From Candidatus Delongbacteria bacterium (GTDB lineage Bacteria > CAIWAD01), in assembly GCA_041675285.1 (NCBI GenBank), contig JBAYTZ010000001.1:186001-250000 (forward strand): a DNA stretch of 64,000 bases, read 5' to 3'. The notes beneath the pieces are model-generated. The model was not told where the DNA came from. It searched no databases and saw nothing but the letters and a program-made list of their open reading frames with translations. Of this stretch, positions 33,862-42,169 are shown piece after piece. How positions within the stretch are numbered: position 1 is the stretch's first letter; every line of letters begins with the position of its first letter. The position numbers and the translations under genes were made by a program.

Positions 33862-34868
33862 TTCGCACCTCCCGCGGCGGCGGGCAGTTCGGCCGCGCGG
33901 CCGTCGAACAACATCAGCGGCAGCAGGCCCTTGGCGTCCTCGTCCAGCACGACCTTGCGACCGCTCTTGGCCAGCACGTCCTTCATGCCTTCCAGGTAGA
34001 GGCGCGTGCGCGTCACCTCCGGCGCGCGCTGGTACTCGGCGTAGAGCGACGAGAAGCGCGCGGCCTCGCCCAAGGAACGGTTGACGCGGTCCGTGGCGTA
34101 GCCCTCGGCCTGCTGCACGGTCTGGTCGGCCTCGCCCGCGGCCCGCGGGATCACGCGGTTGTACTCGCTGCGGGCCTCGTTGATCAGCTTCTCGCGCTCC
34201 TGCTGGGCTTCGTTGACGGCGTTGAAGGCGGGCTTGACGGGATCCGGCGGGTTGACGTCCTGGAGCACCACCTGCTCGATCTTGATTCCGGTCTCGTACT
34301 GGGTGCAGAGCTGCTGCAGCTCCTCCTCGACGGCCAGGCAGATCTCCTGGCGGCCCACGGTGAGCACCTCGTTGACGCTGCGGTCCCCCACCACCCGGGC
34401 CATCGAGGCCTCCGTCATGTCGCGCAGGGTTTCGCCCGGCTCGCGCACGCGGAACAGGTACTTGTAGGGATCGGCCACGCGGTACTGGATGATCCACTCC
34501 ACATCGGCCAGGTTGAGGTCGCCGGTCATCATCAGCGATTCCTCCGTGAAGTCCTCGGCCGAGTACTCGGTCTTGATGCCCGCCTTGAGGGTGCGGAAGC
34601 CGAATTCCTCCTTCAACTGCCGCTCCACGGGCACCTTGATCACGCTCTCCACGCCGTAGGGCAGCTTGAAGTGCAGGCCGGACTCCACCTTGCGCGTGTA
34701 GGCGCCGAAGCGCAGCACCACGCCCACCTCCTCGGGGCCGACGGTGAACCAGGACGAGAGCAGGAGCACGAGCGCGGCCAGCAGCGCCGAGAGCCGGCCG
34801 GCCCGGGCCCGCAGGCCGCCCAGCCGGTTCAGCCAGCCGCGGTCCAGTTTGATTTCCTTGAAATCCAT
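33858..34868 (-). CDS. hflK: HflK, SPFH/band-7 membrane protein of the FtsH regulatory complex
   Basis: The 336-residue product has one membrane helix at about residues 28-44, then VGPEEVGVVLRFGAYTRKVE, the start of the SPFH domain, and LHFKLPYGVESVIKVPVER. The coiled-coil region has INEARSEYNRVIPRAAGEAD, a near-universal HflK block. It pairs with HflC encoded immediately downstream (overlapping ATGA). Compared with the E. coli protein it is shorter, lacking the glycine-rich N-terminal tail. The 173-base gap between this gene's start and the dihydrolipoyl dehydrogenase stop should contain its promoter, but I see no convincing hexamers. Confidence 0.95.
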   Translation of the reverse strand: MDFKEIKLDRGWLNRLGGLRARAGRLSALLAALVLLLSSWFTVGPEEVGVVLRFGAYTRKVESGLHFKLPYGVESVIKVPVERQLKEEFGFRTLKAGIKTEYSAEDFTEESLMMTGDLNLADVEWIIQYRVADPYKYLFRVREPGETLRDMTEASMARVVGDRSVNEVLTVGRQEICLAVEEELQQLCTQYETGIKIEQVVLQDVNPPDPVKPAFNAVNEAQQEREKLINEARSEYNRVIPRAAGEADQTVQQAEGYATDRVNRSLGEAARFSSLYAEYQRAPEVTRTRLYLEGMKDVLAKSGRKVVLDEDAKGLLPLMLFDGRAAELPAAAGGAK

Positions 34869-35041
34869 GAATGCCTCGTCGTGAAAAGGTGGGAACGACA
34901 GGCAATGTAAGGCATGTGGTGGCGGCCTCCTTGCCACGCTGACCAGCGGGCACGTGCTCTGGACGGGCGTGCAGCGGGCGAACACGGATCTGCGGTGGGC
35001 CTTCAGCCGCGCGCAGCGTCGGCTGCAAGGGCCGCCCGGGC

Positions 35042-36397
35042 TTATTTGTGCAGCGGGCGCTCCAGCGCGTCGAAACTGGCCTCCCAGAAGGCCTCGCTCA
35101 GGGTCGGGTGCGCGTGGATCACGCCCGCGATGTCCTCCAGCGTGGCTTCCAGCTTCATGTGCGCCACCGCCTCGCTGATCAGGTCCGTGGCGTTGGAGGC
35201 CACCACGTGCACGCCCACCACCTCGCCGTAGGGCTCGGTGGCCAGCACCTTGACGAAGCCCTCGGTGTTGCCTTCGGCCAGCGCCTTGCCGTTGACGGAG
35301 AGCGAGAACTCGCCCTTGCGGTAGGGCAGGCCCAGCTCCTTGACCTGCTCCTCGGTCATGCCCACCGAGGCGATCTCGGGATCCAGGTAGAGGTTGACGG
35401 GAATGTTGGTCACGTCCACGGGGTGCTCCTGGCCCGCCATGTGACTCACGGCCGCCGTGCCCTGGGCACTGGCCGCCTGCGCCCAGAGCAGGCCCGTCAC
35501 GTCCCCCGCCGCGTACAGGCCGGGCAGGCTGGTGCGGCCGTACTCGTCCACTTGCAGGAATCCCCGCTCGTCCAGCCGCGGATTCAACTCCCCGAAGGCG
35601 GGCAGCACGGCCCGCCGGTCGGCGCAATTCACCAGCAGGTGGCAGGGCACGAGCTCGTTCCCGAGCTGCAGCAGGCCGTCCCCGGCGGCCAGGGGCCGCT
35701 CCAGCTCCAGCTGGACGGGGATGCCCAGTTTGTGCATGCGCTTCTGCACGAAGTCCTGCAGGTCCTGGTCCAGGAAGCCCAGCAGCCGCTGGGAGGGCGC
35801 GGCCAGCCGCACGGAATGGCCGGAGAGGCGCAGCATCAGGGCGGTCTCGCAGGCGGCCCCGTTGGCACCCCAGACCACGATCTCCGCCGGCAGGCCCTCC
35901 AGGGTGAAGAACTCGGGCAGGCTCTTCACCAGCCCCGCGGGCAGGCCCGCCAGGGCGGAGCCCTCGGGCACAGCGCCCGTGGCGATCAGCACGTTCTTCG
36001 TCTCCAGCAGGCGCTCGCCCACCCGGACGCGGCCCGGGCCTTCCAACGCGGCTTCGCCCTTCAGCACCTCCACGTGGTTCTTCTTCATCAGGAATTCCAC
36101 GCCGCGCACCAGCTTGAGGACGATCTTGTCCTTGCGCGAGACGGCCTTCTTCCAGTTGAAGTGGAGGGCCGCCGGGTCCACGCCGTCGATGCCGAAGGTC
36201 TTGGCCTGGGACAGCCGGTCGTAGAACTTGGCGCTCTCCATCAGGGCCTTGGACGGGATGCAGCCCCAGTTGAGGCACTGCCCGCCCATGTGCTGGCGTT
36301 CCACCAGGGCCGTCTTGAGGCCCAGCTGGGCCGCGCGGATGGCCGCCACGTAGCCGCCGGGTCCGCCGCCGATGATCACGCAGTCGAAGGTCGACAT
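35042..36397 (-). CDS. lpdA: Dihydrolipoyl dehydrogenase (E3) of the 2-oxoacid dehydrogenase complex, with an altered NAD loop
   Basis: The ATG at 36397 gives 451 residues with the FAD loop VIIGGGPGGYVAA (8-20) and redox-active cysteines C41 and C46 in QCLNWGCIPSKAL. A C-terminal HAHPTLSEAF block carries the catalytic His-Glu pair. E3 reoxidises dihydrolipoamide and passes electrons to NAD. Unusually, the second Rossmann loop reads VVWGANGAACETA where GxGxxGxE is expected: the second glycine is asparagine and the third alanine. The NAD domain also looks shortened. It follows E1-alpha, E1-beta and E2 in one leftward operon, separated from E2 by 199 bases containing palindromic repeats. Confidence 0.9.
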   Translation of the reverse strand: MSTFDCVIIGGGPGGYVAAIRAAQLGLKTALVERQHMGGQCLNWGCIPSKALMESAKFYDRLSQAKTFGIDGVDPAALHFNWKKAVSRKDKIVLKLVRGVEFLMKKNHVEVLKGEAALEGPGRVRVGERLLETKNVLIATGAVPEGSALAGLPAGLVKSLPEFFTLEGLPAEIVVWGANGAACETALMLRLSGHSVRLAAPSQRLLGFLDQDLQDFVQKRMHKLGIPVQLELERPLAAGDGLLQLGNELVPCHLLVNCADRRAVLPAFGELNPRLDERGFLQVDEYGRTSLPGLYAAGDVTGLLWAQAASAQGTAAVSHMAGQEHPVDVTNIPVNLYLDPEIASVGMTEEQVKELGLPYRKGEFSLSVNGKALAEGNTEGFVKVLATEPYGEVVGVHVVASNATDLISEAVAHMKLEATLEDIAGVIHAHPTLSEAFWEASFDALERPLHK

Positions 36398-36483
36398 GGG
36401 GTGCACCTCTCGTTCCAAGCCACTCATCCCGACGCGTTGCCTGTCATCCCTTGGGAAGCCTGTCATCCCAGCGAAAGCCATTC

Positions 36484-36525
36484 CCTTCCCCCGCCCCCGG
36501 CGGGGGAAGGCGCTGCGAAGCAGCG
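36484..36525. repeat. Palindromic repeat pair between E2 and E3 genes
   Basis: CCTTCCCCCGCC (36484-36495) is exactly complementary to GGCGGGGGAAGG (36499-36510). A second hairpin, CGCTGC/GCAGCG, follows at 36511-36525. Two CCTGTCATCCC copies lie just before it (about 36438 and 36460). The CCTTCCCCC arms match the palindrome at 26812. Confidence 0.75.
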
Positions 36526-36596
36526 GGGGATGGGGGCATTCAAGCCACTCACAGCCCCCACTGGCGCCGGAGGCGCGGCTTCCCCTCCCGGACGCT

Positions 36597-37913
36597 TCAG
36601 TCCATCAACATGGCCAGCGGATTGGCCAGCAGGTCCATCAGTTCCCGCAGAAAGCGCGCCGCGTCCCCGCCGTCGATAATTCGGTGGTCCACGGCCAGCG
36701 AGAGGGGCAGCACCTTGCCCGGAACCACGGCGCCCTGGCGCACCACGGGCTGGTCCAGCAGGCGGCCCACGCCCAGGATGGCCGATTCCGGCACGTTGAT
36801 GATCGGCGCGCCAAAGATCCCGGCGATGGCCCCGTAGTTGGTGATGGTGAAGGTGCCGCCTCGCAGCTCGTCCAGGCGGATCTGGCGCGTGCGGGCACGC
36901 TCGGCCAGGTCGGCGATGCGCAGGGCCAGCTCGCGGATGCTCAGCGTGTCCGCGTCACGGATCACGGGCACCAGCAGGCCTTCCGGCGTGTCCACGGCCA
37001 GGCCCAGGTGGACGAAGTCGTGGAAGGTCACCTGGCTGCGCTCCATGTCCAGGCGGCAATTGAGCTTGGGATGCCGACGCAGCGCGGTGGCCACGGCCTT
37101 GCAGATGAAGGGCATGTAGGACAGGCGCAACCCCTGGGCTTCGTAGCGTTCGCGCTGGGAGGCGCGCAGCTCCACCAGCCGGCTCACCTCCACCTCCTCG
37201 AAGGTGGTGGCGTGGGGCGCGCTGAACTTGGACTGCACCATCCGGGCGGCCACGGTCTTGCGCAGCTGGCTGAGCGGTTCCGTGCGCTCGCCGCCGCGCG
37301 GACCCGCCGCCGGCGCGGCCACCTGTGCCGGCACGGAAGAGGCCGACGCGGGACTGGCGGCCGTCTGGCCGGCCCGCTGGATGTCCGCCTTCATCACGCG
37401 GCCCTGGGGCCCGCTGCCCGCCAGCCGGGAGAGGTCCACACCCAGATCCTTGGCCAGGCGCCGGGCCACCGGAGAGGCCGTCACCCGACCGCCCCCGGTC
37501 GCATCGGATGTCGTGGCCACAGGGGCCAGGCCTTCGCCCGAGGCGGGCATCACGTCCGGGCCCGTGGCCACTTCGATGTTGCCCACCACGCCGGGGCCGG
37601 ACTCGCCGCCGACGGGCTCCGTGGCCGCGGCCACGGCCGGAGCGGGAGCCGAAGCGGCCGCGGACGCCGTGCCGTCCCCGGTCTCGAGCTCCACCAGCGG
37701 ATGGCCCACCAGCAGGATCTCCTCGGGCCGCCCGTGCAGGCGCAGCACGCGCCCGGCCCGGGGCACGGGAATGTCCGCCACGACCTTGTCCGTCTCCACC
37801 TTGGCCAGCAGGTCGCCTTCCTGCAGCAGTTGGCCCTCCTGCACGTACCACTGCAGCAGCTTGCCTTCGGTCAGGCCTTCGCCCAGGTCGGGGAAGAGAA
37901 ACACGTAGGCCAT
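36597..37913 (-). CDS. Dihydrolipoamide acyltransferase (E2) of the 2-oxoacid dehydrogenase complex
   Basis: The 438-residue protein shows the canonical E2 order. A single lipoyl domain (residues 1-80) has the lipoyl-lysine K43 in VETDKVVADIPV. Two Ala/Pro-rich linkers flank a peripheral-subunit-binding domain (ASPVARRLAKDLGVDLSRLA, about 144-163, then GSGPQGRVMKADI). The catalytic domain ends with VDHRIIDGGDAARF, giving the active-site histidine H410. E2 moves the acyl group from lipoamide to CoA and forms the core of the complex. The sequence does not decide between pyruvate and branched-chain 2-oxoacid as substrate. The E1-beta gene ends 2 bases upstream. Confidence 0.93.
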   Translation of the reverse strand: MAYVFLFPDLGEGLTEGKLLQWYVQEGQLLQEGDLLAKVETDKVVADIPVPRAGRVLRLHGRPEEILLVGHPLVELETGDGTASAAASAPAPAVAAATEPVGGESGPGVVGNIEVATGPDVMPASGEGLAPVATTSDATGGGRVTASPVARRLAKDLGVDLSRLAGSGPQGRVMKADIQRAGQTAASPASASSVPAQVAAPAAGPRGGERTEPLSQLRKTVAARMVQSKFSAPHATTFEEVEVSRLVELRASQRERYEAQGLRLSYMPFICKAVATALRRHPKLNCRLDMERSQVTFHDFVHLGLAVDTPEGLLVPVIRDADTLSIRELALRIADLAERARTRQIRLDELRGGTFTITNYGAIAGIFGAPIINVPESAILGVGRLLDQPVVRQGAVVPGKVLPLSLAVDHRIIDGGDAARFLRELMDLLANPLAMLMD

Positions 37914-37915
37914 GG

Positions 37916-38899
37916 TCACTCCGCCTGGTTGTGGAGCTGGATCAGCTCGTAGAGCACGCGCTCGGGCGTGGGCATGTAGTGCTGCTCGCCCATGGGCAGC
38001 GGCATGATGGTGTCGAAGCCTGTGATCCGCCGGGGCGGGGCCTCCAGCCAGTAGAGGGCCTCCTCGTTCACCCGGGCGATGATCTCCGCCGCCACGCCGA
38101 AGGAGGTCGGCCCCTCGTGGAGCACGGCCAGGCGGCCCGTCTTCTTGACGGATTCCAGCAGCGTCTCCGTGTCCAGCGGGTAGATGCTGCGCAGGTCGAT
38201 CAGCTCCACCGACAGACCCTCTTTGGCCGCGAGCTCCACGGCCTGGCGCGCCACGCGCATCATCGCCCCGTAGGCCACCAGCGTGAGCCGCGTGCCGGCC
38301 TGGACCACGCTGGCCTTGCCCAGCGGAATGCGGTAGGCCTCGGCCGGGACCTCCTGGCGGAAGGCGCGGTAGACCTTTTTGGGCTCCATGAAGAGGACCG
38401 GATCTTCGCTCTCGATGGCGCTGATCAACAGCCCCTTGGCGTCGTAGGGCGTGGAGGGGATCACCACCTTGAGGCCCGGGATGTGGGCCAGCATGGCCTC
38501 CATGCTCTCCGAGTGCAGCTCCAGCGCCTGGATCCCGCCGCCGTAGGGCAGGCGGATCACCAATGGCACAGTGAAGGCGCCGCGGCTGCGGTTGCGCATC
38601 CGTGAGACATGGGTCACCAGCTGGTTCATGGCCGGGTAGATGAAGCCGCAGAACTGGATCTCCAGCACCGGCCGCAGCCCGGCCACGGCCATGCCCAGGC
38701 CGGCGCCCATGATCACCGACTCCGCCAGCGGCGTGTCGAAGACCCGGCGCTCGCCGTACTTCTCCTGCAGTCCCTGGGTCACCCGGAACACGCCGCCCTC
38801 CAGGCCGGCGTCCTCCCCGAAGACCAGCACGCGCTCGTCGTCCCCCAGCTTGTAGTCCAGGGCCGACTGGATGGCCTGCACCAGGTTCATCGCGGGCAT
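37916..38899 (-). CDS. 2-oxoacid dehydrogenase E1 component, beta subunit
   Basis: The 327-residue protein is a standard E1-beta: MNLVQAIQSALDYKLGDDER, VFGEDAGLEGGVFRVTQGL, and FDTPLAESVIMGAGLGMAV (around residue 60, containing the conserved Glu that activates thiamine diphosphate). ALELHSESMEAMLAHIPGLK and VVIPSTPYDAKGLL follow. With E1-alpha it decarboxylates a 2-oxoacid and reductively acylates the lipoyl group of E2. The ATG overlaps the E1-alpha stop (TGATG), so the pair is translationally coupled. The two-gene E1 form is typical of alpha2beta2 pyruvate or branched-chain complexes. Confidence 0.95.
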   Translation of the reverse strand: MPAMNLVQAIQSALDYKLGDDERVLVFGEDAGLEGGVFRVTQGLQEKYGERRVFDTPLAESVIMGAGLGMAVAGLRPVLEIQFCGFIYPAMNQLVTHVSRMRNRSRGAFTVPLVIRLPYGGGIQALELHSESMEAMLAHIPGLKVVIPSTPYDAKGLLISAIESEDPVLFMEPKKVYRAFRQEVPAEAYRIPLGKASVVQAGTRLTLVAYGAMMRVARQAVELAAKEGLSVELIDLRSIYPLDTETLLESVKKTGRLAVLHEGPTSFGVAAEIIARVNEEALYWLEAPPRRITGFDTIMPLPMGEQHYMPTPERVLYELIQLHNQAE

Positions 38900-39984
38900 C
38901 AGCGGGCCTCCTTCCACTGCAGGTAGGCCTCGTAGGCCGCCTGCTGCCGGCGCAGCTCGGCCGGCCGGTCGCTGTACTGGTGAGCGAAAATCTCGTCCAG
39001 GGACGTCTCGTGCAGCTCGTCCACCTCGCGCATGGCCGCGTCGGTCTCCGCAATGGCCGCCGCGCGGCACTCGTCCTCCCGGGCGGAATCCCACAGTTCG
39101 CGGCTCTCCAGGTGCAGGCGCAGGCGGATCAGCGGATCCCGCGGCGCCCACTCCTCCTCCTCCTCCTTGGGCCGGTAGAGGCTGGGGTCGTCCGCCGTGG
39201 TGTGCGGACCCATCCGGTAGGTGTAAGCCTCGATGAGCACCGGGCCCTGACCCGAGCGCGCGTGCTCGGCCGCCGCCCGGGTGGCGGCGTGGACGGCCAG
39301 CAGGTCGTTGCCGTCCACCTGGATGCCCGGCATGCCGTAGGCCACGGCTTTCTGGGCCAGGGTGGCGGAGGCCGTCTGGTGGCGCCGGTTGAGGGAGATG
39401 GCATACTGGTTGTTTGTGCAGAAGAAGATCACCGGGCACTTGAACACGGCCGCCCAGTTGAGCCCCTCGTGGAAATCGCCCTGGGACGTGCCGCCGTCGC
39501 CGAAGTAGCAGATCACCACCTCGGAGCCGCCCTGGTAGCGGATGGCGTGCCCGATGCCCGCGGCGTGGGTGATCTGGGAGCCAATGGGCACGGAAAGCGG
39601 CAGCAGACGCGGCAGGCCGGGGTGCACGCTACCCCACTCGCTGCCCTTGAAGTAGAGCAAGTGGTTGCGGATGGTGCCGCCCTTCTGCAGCACGGCGCCC
39701 AGTTCGCGGTAGGATTGCACCATCCAGTCGGACGCTTCGAGCGCCAGTGCGCTGCCCACGGCGGCGGCTTCCTGGCCCTTGTTCACCGGCAGGGTGTGGA
39801 TGCGCTTCTGGCGCTGGAACTGGAGGGATTTCTCGTCGGCCACCCGGGCGCGGAGCATCAGCCGGTAGGCCTCCGCCAGCGCCTCGTCCGTCCACTCGGG
39901 CAGGTGCTTGTGGTTGACGATGCGCCCGCTCTCGTCAAGGATTTGCAGTCGTTTCCCCTTGAGGGGATCGTAACTTGTCAGCAC
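38899..39984 (-). CDS. 2-oxoacid dehydrogenase E1 component, alpha subunit
   Basis: A GTG start with a strong GGGAGGAGG site just upstream gives 361 residues. The thiamine-diphosphate motif is GDGGTSQGDFHEGLNWAAVF followed about 12 residues on by the closing asparagines in CTNNQYAIS. MVQSYRELGAVLQKG and RMGPHTTADDPS near 260 are further family blocks. E1-alpha supplies the cofactor and the catalytic loop of the alpha2beta2 enzyme. It is the first gene of the E1-alpha/E1-beta/E2/E3 operon. The 135-base gap to the divergent queD-like gene should hold the promoter; a TACAAT sequence is present but lacks a good -35 partner. Confidence 0.95.
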   Translation of the reverse strand: MLTSYDPLKGKRLQILDESGRIVNHKHLPEWTDEALAEAYRLMLRARVADEKSLQFQRQKRIHTLPVNKGQEAAAVGSALALEASDWMVQSYRELGAVLQKGGTIRNHLLYFKGSEWGSVHPGLPRLLPLSVPIGSQITHAAGIGHAIRYQGGSEVVICYFGDGGTSQGDFHEGLNWAAVFKCPVIFFCTNNQYAISLNRRHQTASATLAQKAVAYGMPGIQVDGNDLLAVHAATRAAAEHARSGQGPVLIEAYTYRMGPHTTADDPSLYRPKEEEEEWAPRDPLIRLRLHLESRELWDSAREDECRAAAIAETDAAMREVDELHETSLDEIFAHQYSDRPAELRRQQAAYEAYLQWKEAR

Positions 39985-40119
39985 CGGGCCTCCTCCCTTT
40001 CCCTGCTGCGGATCCGGATTGTAGCGGGCCCTGCCGCCCCGGCGGCGTGCCGCTCGCGAAGTAAGTTAGGCATGGTACATTCCCGGCGCCGAAAATCCAA
40101 GAAACTCAGGCGGATCCCC

Positions 40120-40521
40120 ATGATCATCTTGCACAAAGTCTTTCATTTCTGTGCCGCCCACCGTTATTGGAATCCGGAACTGAGCGCCGAGGAAAATCAG
40201 GCCTGCTTCGGCGAGGACGTCCATCTGCACGGCCACAATTACAAGCTGGTGATTTCAGTGACGGGGGAGGTGGACGAGCGGACGGGTTTCGTGGCCGATC
40301 TGGGCCGCCTGAAGCGCCTGGTTCGCGAGCGCGTGCTGGACGAACTGGACCACAAGCGCATCGAGACCGACGTGGACTGGTTTCGCACGCGCCAGCCCTC
40401 CACGGAGAACCTGGTGCGCTGGATCTGGGAGCGCCTGGAGGGCGCCGAGCTGGGCTGCCGGCTGGTCCGGGTCCGGCTGCACGAGACTGAGAGCATCTAC
40501 ACCGACTTCGTCCGGCCCTGA
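40120..40521 (+). CDS. 6-pyruvoyl-tetrahydropterin synthase / QueD-family protein with the usual catalytic Cys position substituted
   Basis: The ATG at 40120 gives 133 residues beginning MIILHKVFHFCAAHRYWNPE, the family start; an ATG 48 bases upstream would add a basic 16-residue leader with no family counterpart. Zinc ligands are H14, H37 and H39 (LHGHNY). STENLVRWIWERL and a near-terminal LHETESIYTDF, with the conserved glutamate, complete the fold. In QueD the catalytic cysteine sits four residues before the HGH histidine; here that position is D33, and the only nearby cysteine is C29. The protein could make queuosine or folate precursors or have a changed reaction. Confidence 0.85.
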   Translation: MIILHKVFHFCAAHRYWNPELSAEENQACFGEDVHLHGHNYKLVISVTGEVDERTGFVADLGRLKRLVRERVLDELDHKRIETDVDWFRTRQPSTENLVRWIWERLEGAELGCRLVRVRLHETESIYTDFVRP

Positions 40522-40540
40522 GTCGGCCCTGGCCTCGGGA

Positions 40541-40948
40541 TCAGGCGGGGGCCTCCGCCTCCAGCTGCTCCAGCACGGCGCGCAGGGTCTGGGAGGCCGA
40601 GTGCCCCAGTTCGGCCAGTTCCGGCAGGACGGCGCCCATGAAGCCGGGGTCCAGCAGCGCCACCTCGCGATGCTCGCCCCGCTCCCAGAGCACCACGTTG
40701 CAGGGCATCAGCGTGGCCACCAGCGGCTCCAGCTCCAGGGCCCGGTGCGCGAAGGCGGGATTGCAGGCGCCCAGGATCCGGCAGGGCGGCGTCTCCAGGC
40801 CCAGCTTGGCCTGCAGCGTGGCGGCCACGTCGATCTCGGTCTGGACGCCGAAGCCGGCGGCTGCCAACAATTCGCGCAGGCGGGCCTCGGTGGCGGGAAA
40901 GTCCAACCGGGTGCGAGTGCGCAGGGCGAAGGGGACAGGTTGGTCCAT
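40541..40948 (-). CDS. DUF302-domain protein
   Basis: I start at the ATG at 40948, preceded by GGAGG at 7 bases, giving 135 residues; longer readings add an Arg/Ser-rich leader that is non-coding in style. The conserved DUF302 blocks are TEIDVAATLQAKLGLETPPC, RILGACNPAFAHRALE and PLVATLMPCNVVLWERG. DUF302 proteins are small, soluble and of unknown biochemical role, often found near heavy-metal or redox genes. The conserved cysteines in PPCRILGACNP and LMPCNVV are present. It converges with the QueD-like gene (19 bases apart). Confidence 0.85.
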   Translation of the reverse strand: MDQPVPFALRTRTRLDFPATEARLRELLAAAGFGVQTEIDVAATLQAKLGLETPPCRILGACNPAFAHRALELEPLVATLMPCNVVLWERGEHREVALLDPGFMGAVLPELAELGHSASQTLRAVLEQLEAEAPA

Positions 40949-41103
40949 CGGGGCCTCCAGGAAAATTGATTGATAGAGTGTAGTAATCGAAAAGGGCTGC
41001 GGGCGGGGCAGGAAGAGGGCCCGGCTTCTTGCACGGCTTTGGACTTGTCGGTACCTTAACAGTTCAGACAGCAACCGTTGAACCATAGGCTCAGGAGTCG
41101 TTG

Positions 41104-42096
41104 ATGGATCTCTCAACCAGCTATATGGGACTTCAGCTTCCCAATCCGCTCATCGCCGCCGCGTCCCCGCTTTCCCGCGAGCTGGACACGGTGAAGCGCC
41201 TGGAAGAGGCCGGCATCGCCGCCGTGGTGATGTACTCGCTCTTCGAGGAGGAAATCCGCCACTCCGAACTGGAACTGGCCCACCATCTCGAGACCTCGGC
41301 GGACAGCCACAACGAGGCTCTGGGCTACTTCCCGGATCTGGGGCACTTTCATTCCGGCCCCGACGGCTATCTCGAGCAGATCCGCAAGCTCAAGCAGGCC
41401 GTCGCCATCCCCGTCATCGCCAGCCTGAACGGCGTCACGCCCGGCGGCTGGACGGCCTACGCCCACAAGATGGAGGAGGCCGGCGCCGACGCCATCGAGC
41501 TCAACATCTATTCCATCCCCACCCATCCGGATCTGGACGCGGCGGCCGTGGAGCAGATGTACCTGGAGGACCTGACCCGCGTGCGCCAGAGCGTGCGCGT
41601 GCCCGTGGCCATCAAGCTCTCGCCCTTCTTCAGCAGCCTGCCCAACATGGCGCGCAAGCTGGAGCAGTCCGGCGCCGACGGCCTTGTGCTGTTCAACCGC
41701 TTCTACCAGCCCGATCTGGACATCGAGAATCTGGAAGTGGTCCCCGAGGTGCACCTGAGCAATTCCGCCAGCCTGCGCATGTCCCTGCGCTGGACGGCCA
41801 TCCTGCGCAGCGTGGTGAGCCGGGCCAGCCTGGCCGTCTCCACGGGCGTGCACACCGGCCGGGACGTCATCAAGGCCAGCATGGCCGGCGCCGACGCCTG
41901 CCAGCTCTGCGCCAGCCTGCTGATCCACGGGCCCGACCACGCCCGTGGCATGCTCGAGACCGTCCGCCAGTGGCTGACCGAGCACGAGTACGAATCCCTG
42001 CGTCAGCTCAAGGGCTCCATGAGCCTGGACAAGGTGCCGGATCCCGCCGCCTTCGAGCGCGCCAACTACATGCGGGCCCTGCGCGAGTACCGCTAG
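41104..42096 (+). CDS. Dihydroorotate dehydrogenase-like protein (flavoprotein, TIM barrel)
   Basis: An AGGAG site lies just before the TTG/ATG pair; I use the ATG, giving 330 residues. The start MDLSTSYMGLQLPNPLIAAA matches 'dihydroorotate dehydrogenase-like' proteins, and IPVIASLNGVTPGGW, ADAIELNIY and VAIKLSPFFSSLPNMA are the flavin-barrel strands. AVSTGVHTGRDVIKASMAGA binds FMN phosphate in the family. Such proteins differ from PyrD in the active-site loop and often accompany pyruvate:flavodoxin oxidoreductase; here that partner is not visible. No pyrimidine genes are nearby. It ends before a strong hairpin at 42125. Confidence 0.85.
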   Translation: MDLSTSYMGLQLPNPLIAAASPLSRELDTVKRLEEAGIAAVVMYSLFEEEIRHSELELAHHLETSADSHNEALGYFPDLGHFHSGPDGYLEQIRKLKQAVAIPVIASLNGVTPGGWTAYAHKMEEAGADAIELNIYSIPTHPDLDAAAVEQMYLEDLTRVRQSVRVPVAIKLSPFFSSLPNMARKLEQSGADGLVLFNRFYQPDLDIENLEVVPEVHLSNSASLRMSLRWTAILRSVVSRASLAVSTGVHTGRDVIKASMAGADACQLCASLLIHGPDHARGMLETVRQWLTEHEYESLRQLKGSMSLDKVPDPAAFERANYMRALREYR

Positions 42097-42117
42097 CCGC
42101 TCTGGGCCGCTGGCTGA

Positions 42118-42148
42118 AATGAAAACGGGGCCCGCTTGCGGGCCCCGT
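42118..42148 (-). terminator. Intrinsic terminator of the haem-motif surface protein gene
   Basis: An 11-bp stem, ACGGGGCCCGC (42125-42135) with GCGGGCCCCGT (42138-42148), lies about 20 bases past the stop codon at 42170. On the minus strand it is followed by TTTTCATTTC. It probably also stops rightward transcription of the DHOD-like gene, although no T-run exists on that side. Confidence 0.8.
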
Positions 42149-42169
42149 CTCGTGTGATACAAGCAGCGC

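Noticed and set aside
39985..40119. Promoter for the E1-alpha gene built on the TACAAT near its start
   Set aside because: No acceptable -35 hexamer at 16-18 bases, so it is not listed as a feature.
40072..40119. Upstream ATG for the QueD-like protein
   Set aside because: It adds a basic 16-residue leader absent from the family; the ATG at 40120 gives the expected N-terminus.
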